Below are positions 8,558 through 17,283 of a stretch of 64,000 nt of DNA, in pieces (within the stretch, counting starts at the first letter, position 1; each line of letters begins with the position of its first letter). The position numbers and the translations under genes are program-made. The DNA is from an uncultured Cellulomonas sp. Its GTDB lineage: Bacteria; Actinomycetota; Actinomycetes; Actinomycetales; Cellulomonadaceae. Below the pieces are notes generated by a model. That model worked only from the letters and a program-made list of their open reading frames with translations. It made no database searches and had not been told where the DNA came from. Location: the NCBI RefSeq assembly GCF_947494015.1, contig NZ_CANLTL010000010.1:62001-126000 (forward strand). Reading direction: 5' to 3'.

Positions 8558-10591
8558 ATGTCCATCCGTCGCAGCACGTCCTGGGCCGCCTTCACGCGCC
8601 CACCCGGCGGTGTGGGCCGGCGAACCGTCGCGGCGACCACCGGGCTCATGTTCGCCGGCGGCGGCGCACTCGCGTGGCTGGTGACGCTGGTCGGCGACGG
8701 GCCTGACGCGGGCGCGGGCGCGATCCGCGCCCTGGCCACCGTCGCGGTCGGGATGGGCGCCGTGATCGTCCTGGTCGGCGGGCGGCTGTGGCCGGTCGCC
8801 CACCAGGCGGTGCTGCTGGGCGCGTGGGCGATGATCTCGGTCGGCGTGCTGGTGTCCGGGGGCGGCACCGTCGCCATGGCGATCGCGCTGCTGTACCTGC
8901 TCATCGTGGTCAACGTCTTCACCATGACCTCCTGGCTGGCGGCGTCGGTGCACGGGGTGCTGTCGGTGGTCGGCGTCGTGCTGGCCCTGTCCCGCGTCCC
9001 CGACGTCAGCACCGCCGCGACCGCGATGACCGCCGGCGTGGTCGTCCTGGTCGGGGTCTTCGCCGGTCGCCAGGTCCGGGCCACGGCGGCCGCTGAGGTG
9101 GACCCGCTGACCGGGCTGCTCAACCGGCGGGGCCTGGACCAGCGGCTCGGCGAGATGATGAGCCGCGCGGAGCGGACGGGAGCCGCGCCCACGCTCGCCG
9201 TCGTCGACCTCGACCACTTCAAGGCCGTCAACGACCGCGGCGGTCACGCGGCCGGGGACCTGCTGCTCGAGGCGGTCGCCCGGACCTGGCGCGCAGTGGT
9301 CCCGGCCGGCGCGGTCGTGGCCCGCACCGGGGGCGACGAGTTCGTCGTGCTCGCCCCGGCGGGGGCGGAGCTCAGCGCGCGCGAGGTCGTCGAGCGGGTC
9401 CGCGGACAGCTGCCGCCGGGCGTCACGTGCTCGGCCGGCACGGCGCAGTGGGAGCGCGGCGACTCGGCGTCGATGCTGATCAGCCGCGCCGACACCGCGC
9501 TGTACCTGGCCAAGCGCACCAGCCGGGGCACGACCCGCCACCACGCCGGGGCGATGGCGGACGCGACCGCGCTGCGAGCCGCCATCGCCGACGGTCGCCT
9601 CGAGGTCCACTACCAGCCCGTGGTCGAGCTGCGCACCGGCCGGGTCGTCGCCGCGGAGGCGCTCGTGCGCTGGCGTCACCCCGAGCGCGGTCTCGTCCCA
9701 CCGGACGAGTTCGTCCCCCAGGCCGAGCTGAGCGGCGCCATCGTCGACCTCGGCTCCTTCGTGCTGGACCGCGCCCTGCACGACGCCGCCGGGTGGCCCA
9801 GGGGCGCCCGCGGGCCGCGCGGTGTCGCCGTGAACGTGTCCGGCCCCGAGCTCGCCGACCCGGCGTACCTCACCCGCGTCCGGGCTGCGCTCGACGCGTC
9901 CGGCCTGCCGGCGAGCGCGCTGGTCATCGAGATCACCGAGGGTCTGCTCGACCTCGAGTCCCCCGTGGTGCTGGGCACGCTGAGTGCGCTGCGCGCGCAC
10001 GGGGTGCGGGTCGCGATGGACGACTTCGGCACCGGCTACGCGAGCTTGGCACGGCTGGGTCAGGTGCAGTTCGACATCCTCAAGATCGACCGGTCGTTCG
10101 TGGCCGTGGTGGGCGGGCCGCAGTCGGAGGCACCGCTGGTCACGTCGATCCTCGCGCTCGCGGCCGCCCTGGGGCTGCACGTGGTCGCCGAGGGCGTGCA
10201 GACCGCCGACCAGGCCGACTGGCTGCGCGACCGCGGGTGCCACGAGGGGCAGGGCTACCTGTGGTCCGCACCGTTGCCGCACGCCGAGCTGCTGGACCGC
10301 CTGCGGACGGATCGCGACGTCGACAGCGCGCCGCGGACGTCCGGGGCCGTGCCCGCGGCGGCGGTCCCGGCGCCACCGCTGCCGGCCGACTCGCGGCCGG
10401 CCCTCGTCACGGGGTCCGTCCCCACGCCGCGTGGCACCGTCCCCGCGCCGCGTGGCACCGTCCCCGCGCCGCGTGGCACCGTCCCCACGCCGCGGCCAGG
10501 ACGCCCTGCGGGGCCGATGGCCCCGCAGGGCACCCCACCGGCCGGCACCCCGGCCCGACGGCACGTCGCGACGTCGGACGCCCTCGCCTGA
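8558..10591 (+). CDS. Membrane GGDEF-EAL protein (c-di-GMP turnover)
   Basis: 677 aa. Five or six transmembrane helices lie in residues 20-175, then a GGDEF domain (about 185-335; signature RTGGDEFVVL intact) and an EAL domain (about 345-595; EALVRW, IEITEG, DDFGTGYAS, KIDRSFV, AEGVQT all present). Both catalytic signatures look active. The autoinhibitory RxxD site, normally five residues before GGDEF, is absent (PAGA there). The C-terminal tail is Pro/Arg-rich with a repeated TPRGTVPAPRG unit. No clear SD precedes ATG 8558. It stands alone, facing the minus-strand two-component genes. Confidence 0.9.
   Translation: MSIRRSTSWAAFTRPPGGVGRRTVAATTGLMFAGGGALAWLVTLVGDGPDAGAGAIRALATVAVGMGAVIVLVGGRLWPVAHQAVLLGAWAMISVGVLVSGGGTVAMAIALLYLLIVVNVFTMTSWLAASVHGVLSVVGVVLALSRVPDVSTAATAMTAGVVVLVGVFAGRQVRATAAAEVDPLTGLLNRRGLDQRLGEMMSRAERTGAAPTLAVVDLDHFKAVNDRGGHAAGDLLLEAVARTWRAVVPAGAVVARTGGDEFVVLAPAGAELSAREVVERVRGQLPPGVTCSAGTAQWERGDSASMLISRADTALYLAKRTSRGTTRHHAGAMADATALRAAIADGRLEVHYQPVVELRTGRVVAAEALVRWRHPERGLVPPDEFVPQAELSGAIVDLGSFVLDRALHDAAGWPRGARGPRGVAVNVSGPELADPAYLTRVRAALDASGLPASALVIEITEGLLDLESPVVLGTLSALRAHGVRVAMDDFGTGYASLARLGQVQFDILKIDRSFVAVVGGPQSEAPLVTSILALAAALGLHVVAEGVQTADQADWLRDRGCHEGQGYLWSAPLPHAELLDRLRTDRDVDSAPRTSGAVPAAAVPAPPLPADSRPALVTGSVPTPRGTVPAPRGTVPAPRGTVPTPRPGRPAGPMAPQGTPPAGTPARRHVATSDALA
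10420..10497. repeat. 21-bp tandem repeat (3 units plus partial)
   Basis: Units of about CCCCRCGCCGCGTGGCACCGT at 10420, 10441 and 10462 with a partial fourth. It encodes a 7-residue PAPRGTV repeat in the tail of the GGDEF-EAL protein. Confidence 0.9.
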
Positions 10592-10627
10592 GGCCCGGAC
10601 GCGGACGCAGACGCGGACGAGATCGGC

Positions 10628-11446
10628 TCAGGAGTCGGGCGTCAGCTCCGCCCACACGACCTTGCCGCCGGCGTCGAGCAGCTCCGTCCCCCAGGCGACC
10701 GCGAGCGCCGCGATGATGTGCATGCCCCGGCCGTGCAGCCCGGTCATGCTCGGCGGCTGCGGGTCGGGTGTACCGGCGCCGCCGTCGACCACCTCGACCC
10801 GCAGTCCCGCGGCGGTGCGGGACAGACGCAGCTGGCACGCGCTCTCGGCGTGAGTGACCGCATTGGTCACGAGCTCGCTGACGACGAGCTGGGCGGCGTC
10901 CTCGGCGGCGGTCATGTCCCACGACTCCAGCGTCGCGCGCAGGAAGCGGCGTGCCTCGCGGGCGCTGATCAGGTCGCGCGGGAGGTCGCAGACGGCGACG
11001 TCGCGCTGGTCGCGGACGGTGCGCAGCAGGTCGACGAGCAGGTCCAGGTCCGCGTCCTTGACGGCGTAGCCCGCGACGCGCTGGTCGATCCACTCGCGGT
11101 CGGGCGGGTCCGCCATGCCGGAGAAGACCACGATCCTGGTCGCCGGGGACTTCTCCCGGACGCGGGTGAGGACGTCGCGGCCCGCGATGTCGGGCAGGCC
11201 GAGGTCCAGCACGAGGATGTCCGGCTGCAGCTCGCCCACCAGGCGCAGCGTCTCGGAGCCGTCGCCGGCCTCGCCGACCACCTCGAATCCCCCGGAGAAG
11301 CGCAGCGCCGTGCGCACCAGTCGACGCACCTGAGGTACGTCGTCGACGAGGACGACCCTGGTCACCACGACGGGCAGGCTATCGCCGACCGGCGGGTCCG
11401 GCGCTGGGGAGCGCTCCGCGTGCCCGCCCGGGACCTTCGACGGCAC
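10628..11446 (-). CDS. Response regulator fused to an RsbW-type ATPase domain
   Basis: 272 aa cytoplasmic protein. Receiver domain about residues 28-150: VVLVDD acidic pair, phospho-acceptor in LVLDLGLPD, VVFSG, and a Lys at AVKDAD. The C-terminal half (about 155-270) is a GHKL ATPase of the anti-sigma-factor/serine kinase class, with SELVTNAVTH (N box), VVDGGAGTP and GRGMHIIAAL. No DNA-binding domain is present, so output is probably through partner switching with an anti-anti-sigma protein. The GTG start at 11446 lies three bases past the stop of the histidine kinase gene, which argues for translational coupling and a functional pair. Confidence 0.85.
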   Translation of the reverse strand: MPSKVPGGHAERSPAPDPPVGDSLPVVVTRVVLVDDVPQVRRLVRTALRFSGGFEVVGEAGDGSETLRLVGELQPDILVLDLGLPDIAGRDVLTRVREKSPATRIVVFSGMADPPDREWIDQRVAGYAVKDADLDLLVDLLRTVRDQRDVAVCDLPRDLISAREARRFLRATLESWDMTAAEDAAQLVVSELVTNAVTHAESACQLRLSRTAAGLRVEVVDGGAGTPDPQPPSMTGLHGRGMHIIAALAVAWGTELLDAGGKVVWAELTPDS

Positions 11447-11449
11447 GGC

Positions 11450-13465
11450 TCAGCCCCTCGGCAGGGAGACGGCGAACACGGCCCCGGCGCCCTCGGCGCC
11501 CGGCTCGTACCAGGCGTCGCCGCCGTGGGCCCGGGCGAGCTCGCGGACGATGAACAGGCCCAGCCCGGTGCCGCCGCGCCGGGCGCCGGTCGCGAACCGG
11601 TCGAAGAGGCGGGGCACCATCGCGGCGGGCACACCGGGTCCGCTGTCGCGGACCCGGACCACCACCCGGTCACCGTCGGCGACCGCTGCGACCCGGACCG
11701 GCGCGGCGCCGTGCCGCAGCGCGTTGCCGACCAGGTTGTCGACGGCCTGGGAGAAGCGGTCCGGGTCGGCGAGCACCGTCAGCCCGGGCTCGCCGTCCAC
11801 CCGGACGTCGACCGGTTCGCCCGGGCCGCCCGCGCCCCCGGTGGCTCGGGCGGCGGCGGACGACCTCGCCAGCACGTCGTCCACGGCGACGCGGGCAGGG
11901 GTGAGCGTGACCGCGCCCGCCTCGAGGCGCGCGGCGGTCAGCAGGTCCCCGAGCAGGCGGCGCAGCCGGGCGGCGCTCGCGGTCATGCCGTCGACGATCT
12001 CGCTGCGCTCGTCGTCGGCCAGGTGCTCCCAGTGCCGCGCGAGGATGTCGGCGGAGCCGCCTAGCACCGTGACCGGGGTGCGCAGCTCGTGGGCCGTGAC
12101 GGCGAGGAACTGCTGCTGGTCCTCGGCGGCCCGCAGCAGCCGGGCGTTCATGGTCTCCAGCTCCTCCTTGGCCGTGGCCAGTGCCGCCGCGGCGGCCTCG
12201 CGCTGCTGTCCCGCGTGCTGACGCTCGGTCACGTCACGGGTCACCTTGGCGAAGCCCACGTGCCGTCCGCCCGAGTGCACGGCCGTGATGACGACGTTCG
12301 CCCAGAAGGTGCTGCCGTCCTTGCGGACCCGCCACCCCTCCTCCTCGTAGTGGCCCTCGCGCAGGGCGATCTCCAGCTCGTGCTCGGGGTGCCGCTCGGC
12401 CTGCCGGTCGGCGGGGTAGAAGCGCCGGAAGTGCTGGCCGATCGCCTCCTCGGCGGAGTACCCCTTGATCCGCTGAGCACCGGCGTTCCAGCTCGCGACG
12501 TTCCCGTGGCGGTCGAGCATGAAGATCGCGTAGTCCTCGACCGCCTCGACCAGCAGCCGGAAGCGCTCCTCGCTCTGCCGCAGCTGCTCGTCGGCCATGC
12601 GCTGCGCCGTGACGTCCTGAGCCTGGAGGAGCAGGTACAGCGGCCGGCCGTGCTCGCCCCGGACGACGGCGACGGTCGCGGCGACGACCCGGCGGGGGAC
12701 GACGTCGGCGACGTCGTGCTCGACCTGGACGACGGGCACCGCGCCGGCGTCCAGCGTCCGGGGGGCCCGGCGCACCGCGTCCGCCCCCGGCCCGGTGGCG
12801 AGGTCCGCCCAGTCCGTCCCGACGAGCTGGTCGACCGGACGCTGCAGGAGGTCGGCGAGCGCGCGGTTCACGCGGACCAGGCGGCCGGTGAGCGTCATCG
12901 TGGCCATCCCGATGGCGGCCTGCTCGAACACCTCCTGGAACCGCTCGAGGTCGCCGCGCAGGCCGTCACCGGCGCCGTCGCCGCCCCCGGGGACCTCGTC
13001 GGCGGGTACCTCCTCAGCCGTCGATGACGGGTCGCGCCCCGGGTCGCGCCCGTCGTCGAGGATCGCCGCGAGCGCGCCGGGGAGGCGGTCGGGGGCGACC
13101 GACTTCTCCACGAACGCGACGGCCCCGAGCTCGCGGCCCCGCGCGGCGAGCTCCGGGTCGCCGAACCCGGACAGCAGCACGACCCGCGTGCCCGGCGACG
13201 CCGCCAGCACCCGGGGGAGCGCCGCGAGCCCGTCCATGCCCGGCATCGACACGTCCAGCAGCATCAGGGCCGGGCGCCGTGAGCCGGCCAGGGCCACGGC
13301 GTCGTGCCCGTCGGCCCCTTCGCCCACCACGGTGAACCGCCCCGAGAGCCGCAGCTGCGTGCGGACCAGGGCGCGCACCTCCGGGGCGTCGTCGATCAGC
13401 ACCACGGTGGTCGCTCGCTCGGACGGCAGCTCGGACGGCAGCTCGGACGGCAGCTCGGACGGCAC
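11450..13465 (-). CDS. Hybrid REC-PAS-PAS histidine kinase
   Basis: 671 aa without transmembrane segments. An N-terminal receiver (about 18-135; VVLIDD, LLDVSMPG, conserved Lys in VEKSV) is followed by PAS 1 (about 170-290), PAS 2 (about 300-420; ends KVTRDVTERQ), HisKA (His in TAHELRTP) and an HATPase domain with DNLVGNALRHG, DSGPGVP and GTGLGLFIV. A receiver at the N terminus of a soluble PAS kinase makes it a relay component. GTG 13465 is chosen because TACGGT sits six bases upstream on the minus strand (leaderless); GTG 13486 is the alternative. The first residues encode a repeated PSEL motif. Operon with the REC-ATPase gene. Confidence 0.87.
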   Translation of the reverse strand: MPSELPSELPSELPSERATTVVLIDDAPEVRALVRTQLRLSGRFTVVGEGADGHDAVALAGSRRPALMLLDVSMPGMDGLAALPRVLAASPGTRVVLLSGFGDPELAARGRELGAVAFVEKSVAPDRLPGALAAILDDGRDPGRDPSSTAEEVPADEVPGGGDGAGDGLRGDLERFQEVFEQAAIGMATMTLTGRLVRVNRALADLLQRPVDQLVGTDWADLATGPGADAVRRAPRTLDAGAVPVVQVEHDVADVVPRRVVAATVAVVRGEHGRPLYLLLQAQDVTAQRMADEQLRQSEERFRLLVEAVEDYAIFMLDRHGNVASWNAGAQRIKGYSAEEAIGQHFRRFYPADRQAERHPEHELEIALREGHYEEEGWRVRKDGSTFWANVVITAVHSGGRHVGFAKVTRDVTERQHAGQQREAAAAALATAKEELETMNARLLRAAEDQQQFLAVTAHELRTPVTVLGGSADILARHWEHLADDERSEIVDGMTASAARLRRLLGDLLTAARLEAGAVTLTPARVAVDDVLARSSAAARATGGAGGPGEPVDVRVDGEPGLTVLADPDRFSQAVDNLVGNALRHGAAPVRVAAVADGDRVVVRVRDSGPGVPAAMVPRLFDRFATGARRGGTGLGLFIVRELARAHGGDAWYEPGAEGAGAVFAVSLPRG
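13417..13464. repeat. 12-bp tandem repeat (4 units) at the kinase N terminus
   Basis: Four perfect copies of GCTCGGACGGCA. On the minus strand they encode the (PSEL)n stretch that immediately follows the start codon. Confidence 0.9.
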
Positions 13466-13471
13466 CGCACG

Positions 13472-13477
13472 ACCGTA
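13472..13477 (-). promoter_or_regulatory. -10 box of leaderless promoter for the hybrid kinase
   Basis: TACGGT on the minus strand, six bases before GTG 13465. It is divergent from and within 50 bases of the mobA -10 box. Confidence 0.45.
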
Positions 13478-13521
13478 CGCGGTCACGCCCCGTGCCGACC
13501 TGCGCAGCGACCCGCGGAGCC

Positions 13522-13527
13522 TAGGCT
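13522..13527 (+). promoter_or_regulatory. -10 box of leaderless promoter for mobA
   Basis: TAGGCT lies seven bases before ATG 13535, and no SD precedes that start. Confidence 0.45.
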
Positions 13528-13534
13528 GCGGGCC

Positions 13535-14434
13535 ATGAGCGGGGGCCGGGTGCGGGGCGGGTTCGACGCGGTGGTGCTGGCCGGCGGTGAGGGACGCCGG
13601 CTCGGCGGCGTGAGCAAGCCCGAGCTGGGCGTGGCGGGGCGCACCCTGCTCGACCGCGCGCTCGACGCCACCGTCGGGGCGCGCCGGGTCGTCGTCGTCG
13701 GACCGCCGCACCTGGCCCGGCCGGGAGTCACCACGGTGCTCGAGGAGCCACCGCTCGGCGGCCCGGTCGCCGGCCTGCACGCCGGCCTGGCCGCACTGCG
13801 GGGTGCGCGGACGGCGTCGGACGCCGACCCGGACCGGCACGTCCTCGTGCTCGCGTGCGACGTGCCGCAGGCTGCCGCCGCGGTGCCGGCGCTGTGGGCC
13901 GCGCTCGACGCCCACCCCGACGCCGACGGCGCCCACCTCGTCCGCGACGGCCGCGCGCAGCCGGTGGCGCTGCACCGCGACGCCGCGCTACGCCGCGCCG
14001 TGGCCGCGCTGGACGCGGCCGAGGGCGTCCGGGGGATGCCGCTGCGGCGGCTGCTCCGACGGCTGCGGATGGTCGACGTGGCCGACCCGGCCGGGCACAG
14101 CGCCGACGCCGACACGTGGCACGATGTCGCGACGCTCGAGACCGTGCTGGCGAGGAGGGACCCCATGACCGCGCAGACCCCCGACGACCTGGACCGATGG
14201 GTCACGCGCGTGGCCGGCGCCCTGGGCGTCGACGCCGAGGTGCTCGACCGCGACCTCGTGCTGGACCTGACGCGCGACGTGGCCCACACCGTGGCTCGGC
14301 CGGCGGTGCCGCTGACGACGTTCCTCATGGGGTGCGCCGTCGGCGCCGGCACCGGCGACCGCGCCGCCCTGGGGGTGACGGCCGAGACGGTCGCGCGACT
14401 GGTCGAGGAGTGGCGCGAGGGCAGCGAGGCGTGA
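13535..14434 (+). CDS. mobA: Molybdenum cofactor guanylyltransferase fused to DUF6457
   Basis: 299 aa. Residues 1-205 are a MobA-like nucleotidyltransferase that attaches GMP to molybdopterin: signature LAGGEGRRLGGVSKPEL, then the GGPVAGLHAGL and LACDVPQ (metal-binding Asp) motifs. Residues about 211-299 form a small helical domain of the DUF6457 type, found next to or fused with MobA in actinobacteria. An ATG at 14165, preceded by GGAGGGA at 14154-14160, could also initiate the second domain alone. The stop overlaps moaD by 4 bases (GTGA). The pathway is Mo-bisMGD synthesis for enzymes such as the oxidoreductase at 21673. Confidence 0.85.
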   Translation: MSGGRVRGGFDAVVLAGGEGRRLGGVSKPELGVAGRTLLDRALDATVGARRVVVVGPPHLARPGVTTVLEEPPLGGPVAGLHAGLAALRGARTASDADPDRHVLVLACDVPQAAAAVPALWAALDAHPDADGAHLVRDGRAQPVALHRDAALRRAVAALDAAEGVRGMPLRRLLRRLRMVDVADPAGHSADADTWHDVATLETVLARRDPMTAQTPDDLDRWVTRVAGALGVDAEVLDRDLVLDLTRDVAHTVARPAVPLTTFLMGCAVGAGTGDRAALGVTAETVARLVEEWREGSEA

Positions 14435-14682
14435 GCGTCACGGTCCGCTACTTCGCCGCGGCCGCGGAGGCCGCCGGCGTCGCCTCGGAGACGCTGGACG
14501 ACGCCGCGGCGCGCACGGCGGGCGAGCTCCGCGCGACGATGGTCGCCGCGCACGGGCCCGAGCTCGGGCGCGTGCTCGGGCGCTGCTCGCTGCTGGCCGC
14601 CGGCAGTCGGCTGGTGGACGACGCGAGCCCGGTGCCGCCCGGCGTGACGGTGGACGTCCTGCCCCCCTTCGCGGGGGGCTGA
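14431..14682 (+). CDS. moaD: Molybdopterin synthase sulfur carrier subunit (MoaD/ThiS family)
   Basis: 83 aa beta-grasp protein ending in Gly-Gly, the residue pair that is thiocarboxylated by MoeB-type enzymes to carry sulfur to cyclic pyranopterin. Core features are VTVRYFAAAAEAAG at the N terminus and VDVLPPFAGG at the C terminus. The GTG start overlaps the mobA stop (GTGA), so translation is coupled. MoaE is not in the window. ThiS-like use cannot be fully excluded, but the MobA neighbour supports the molybdenum assignment. Confidence 0.85.
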   Translation: MSVTVRYFAAAAEAAGVASETLDDAAARTAGELRATMVAAHGPELGRVLGRCSLLAAGSRLVDDASPVPPGVTVDVLPPFAGG

Positions 14683-14739
14683 CCCGGTCCGGCGGCTCGG
14701 CACCCGCGGCACGCCGGTGCCGCTGGACGCGCTCCATGC

Positions 14740-14798
14740 GCCGATAGGGCGGCGTGGGCGGTGATGACTGCACGGGGGCCTCCGACTGCCGATAGGGC
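14740..14798. repeat. Direct repeat GCCGATAGGGC, 48 bp apart
   Basis: Two copies (from 14740 and from 14788) lie between moaD and the second GGDEF-EAL gene. GCCGATAG resembles the -10 of sigma-28/WhiG-type promoters, but no TAAA -35 is seen at the right distance from either. Confidence 0.4.
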
Positions 14799-14847
14799 GC
14801 CAGTGCGCGCCACCGGGGTGCGCCGACGTCACCGTGGGGGAGCCCCG

Positions 14848-17190
14848 ATGTCTCTGCCCACCCGCCTGACCGCCCGCGTGTCGCGGCTGCCGGCGGTCCT
14901 GCGCGCACGGCTGCCCACGCGTCCGGCCGGAGCGGTCGAGGGCACCCGGTGGCTGTTCCTCGTCTTCGGCCTGGTCTCCCTCGCGATGACCCTGCCGCCG
15001 ACCGTCGTCACCGCCACGCCGGTCGGCGCGGTGGTCGCGACGGCGTCCTGCCTGGTCCTGGCGGCCTCCTGGTGGCACGGCTACCGCAGGGCCCGGGCGA
15101 CCGTGACCGGCGACCTGGTCGACACCGTCGCGTTCGCCGCCTTCGTGACGGTGGCGCCCGTCCCCGGGCAGGCGCTCGGCTTCGTGTTCGCGGCGCTGTG
15201 GTTCCGTTCGCTGTACGGCTCGGCGAGGCGCGCGTACGCCCGCGTCCTGCTGCACATCGTCGGGCTGTCCGTCGGCCTCGGCGCCGCGGCGGCCGTCGCA
15301 GGCGGCTCGCCCGGTGCCGACGCCCCCGCCGTCCTGGGCTCCTACCCCCTCATGCTGCTCACCGTCGCCGTGCTGCGCGAGCTCGCGGTCAGCATCCGTG
15401 ACCGCGAGCTCGCCGCCCGCCGCGACGCCGCGCTGGTCGCGCTGAGCACCGACCTGCTGGCCGAGAGCGACCAGGAGGCGATCTACCGGCGCGCCTGGAT
15501 CGCCGCGGCCGAGATCTGCGACGCCACCCCGGGGCTGCGCATCCTCGCGGTGACGCAGGACGGTGCGGCGCTTCGTGTCCGCGGGTCGACCGGTGAGCTG
15601 CCCCACCTGCCCGCCCGGGTGCCTCTCGACGTCGTCGGGCCGGACGCGGCCGGACGCGCCGTCCGGCTGGACGAGTACGCCGGTGCCTCGTGCCACTGGG
15701 CCGTGCTGCCGCTGCCGGAGCTCGGCGGGACCGGCTGGATGCTGGTCGGCTCGCACGGCTCGCACGGCTCGCACGGCTCGGTCGGCGACCACGGTGTCCT
15801 GGCCGCCCGGGCGCTGGTCAACCAGGTGGCGCTCGCGGTGCGCAACGGTGCTGCGCGGGAGGCGCTGGTCGTCCAGGCGAGCACCGACGCCCTGACCGGG
15901 CTGGCCAACAGGTCCGCGTTCGAGCGCACGCTCGCGGACGTGGTCACGTCCGGCGCCGGTGCCTCGCTGCTGTTCCTGGACCTGGACGACTTCAAGCACG
16001 TCAACGACGGCCAGGGCCATGCGGCCGGCGACCTGCTGCTGCAGGTGGTGGCGAGCCGGCTGGTGGAGGCGACCCGCCCTGGCGACGTCCGTGCCCGGCT
16101 CGGCGGCGACGAGTTCGCCATCGTCCTGCCGGGGACCGACCCCGACGAGGCGCGCCGGATGGCCGAGCGGTTGCTGGCCGTGCTGTGCCGCCCCGTGGTG
16201 CTGCACGGACGCCCGACGTTCGTCGCCGCGAGCGTCGGCGTGGCGCACACCCGCGACGCCGGCTCCCCGGAGGAGCTGCTCCAGCACGCCGACATCGCGA
16301 TGTACGCGGCCAAGGCGCACGGCAAGCGCGCGGTCCACGTGTACCGGCCCGCCGCGACCGTCACCGACGGCGCCGCCGTCTTCGCCCGGCAGCTCGCGGC
16401 CGCCGCCGGCCGGGGCGAGCTCGAGCTCCACTACCAGCCGGTCCTCGACCTGAGCGACGGCGGATGCCGTGCGGTCGAGGCGCTGGTGCGGTGGCGGCAT
16501 CCCGCCCGCGGCCTGCTCGGACCGGCGGAGTTCATCAGCCAGGCGGAGCGCACCGGAGCCATCCACGGGATCGGTGCCTGGGTGGTGCGCCAGGCGTGCG
16601 CCGACGCCGCCGCGTGGCGCGCCGAGGGACTCACGCTCGCCGTCCACGTCAACGTGTCGCCGGTCCAGCTGGCCGACGACGCCCTCCTCGGCACGGTCCG
16701 CGGCGCCCTCGGGTCGTCCGGGCTCGCGCCCGACGACCTCGTCCTGGAGATCACCGAGAGCACGATCCTGGAGGCGCCGGACGCGCTCGCGCGGCTGCAC
16801 CACCTCGCCTCGCTCGGCGTGCGCGTCGCGGTCGACGACTTCGGCACCGGCTACGCAGCGCTCACCACGCTGCGCACCCTGCCGGCCAGCATCGTCAAGA
16901 TCGACCGGTCGTTCGTCGCGGGTGCCGGACGGTGCGAGGCGGACCTCGCCGCCATCGAGGCGATCGTCCGGATGAGCCGCCGGCTCGGCCTCGAGGTGGT
17001 CGGTGAGGGGGTCGAGACCCCGGAGCAGCACCGTGTGCTGGTCGACGCCGGCGCCCATGCCGCCCAGGGGTTCCTGTACCTGAGGCCGGTGCCCGCGGCC
17101 GAGCTCGTCGCCTGGTGGCGGACGCACCACGCGCGGGCCCCGCTGTGGACCGCAGGCGGCCACGACCACGTGCTGACGCGCCCGGCCTGA
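14848..17190 (+). CDS. Membrane GGDEF-EAL protein with GAF-like middle region
   Basis: 780 aa. Four or five transmembrane helices in residues 30-195, a GAF-like region (about 200-345), GGDEF (about 355-515; RLGGDEFAIV) and EAL (about 525-775; EALVRW, LEITES, DDFGTGYAA, KIDRSFV, GEGVETPEQ). Unlike the paralogue at 8558, it keeps an inhibitory I-site: RPGD five residues before GGDEF. Both enzyme signatures are intact, so the net c-di-GMP effect is not predictable. A 9-bp repeat encodes SHGSHGSHG in the GAF region. Start ATG 14848 has GGGGGAG upstream. Confidence 0.9.
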   Translation: MSLPTRLTARVSRLPAVLRARLPTRPAGAVEGTRWLFLVFGLVSLAMTLPPTVVTATPVGAVVATASCLVLAASWWHGYRRARATVTGDLVDTVAFAAFVTVAPVPGQALGFVFAALWFRSLYGSARRAYARVLLHIVGLSVGLGAAAAVAGGSPGADAPAVLGSYPLMLLTVAVLRELAVSIRDRELAARRDAALVALSTDLLAESDQEAIYRRAWIAAAEICDATPGLRILAVTQDGAALRVRGSTGELPHLPARVPLDVVGPDAAGRAVRLDEYAGASCHWAVLPLPELGGTGWMLVGSHGSHGSHGSVGDHGVLAARALVNQVALAVRNGAAREALVVQASTDALTGLANRSAFERTLADVVTSGAGASLLFLDLDDFKHVNDGQGHAAGDLLLQVVASRLVEATRPGDVRARLGGDEFAIVLPGTDPDEARRMAERLLAVLCRPVVLHGRPTFVAASVGVAHTRDAGSPEELLQHADIAMYAAKAHGKRAVHVYRPAATVTDGAAVFARQLAAAAGRGELELHYQPVLDLSDGGCRAVEALVRWRHPARGLLGPAEFISQAERTGAIHGIGAWVVRQACADAAAWRAEGLTLAVHVNVSPVQLADDALLGTVRGALGSSGLAPDDLVLEITESTILEAPDALARLHHLASLGVRVAVDDFGTGYAALTTLRTLPASIVKIDRSFVAGAGRCEADLAAIEAIVRMSRRLGLEVVGEGVETPEQHRVLVDAGAHAAQGFLYLRPVPAAELVAWWRTHHARAPLWTAGGHDHVLTRPA
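15748..15780. repeat. 9-bp tandem repeat (3 units plus partial)
   Basis: GGCTCGCAC repeated in frame inside the second GGDEF-EAL gene; encodes GSHGSHGSHGS. Confidence 0.9.
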
Positions 17191-17206
17191 GCTGGGCGAC
17201 CGGGCA

Positions 17207-17236
17207 GGCCGGGCCGCCGCGCGACCGGCCCCGGCC
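17207..17236 (+). terminator. GC-rich hairpin after the second GGDEF-EAL gene
   Basis: GGCCGGGCCG (17207-17216) pairs with CGGCCCCGGCC (17226-17236) with one bulged base, 17 bases after the stop codon. No T tract. Confidence 0.4.
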
Positions 17237-17283
17237 GCGCAGGACCGGCCGCGTGGTCGACGCTGCGTCCACGGACGCGCACC

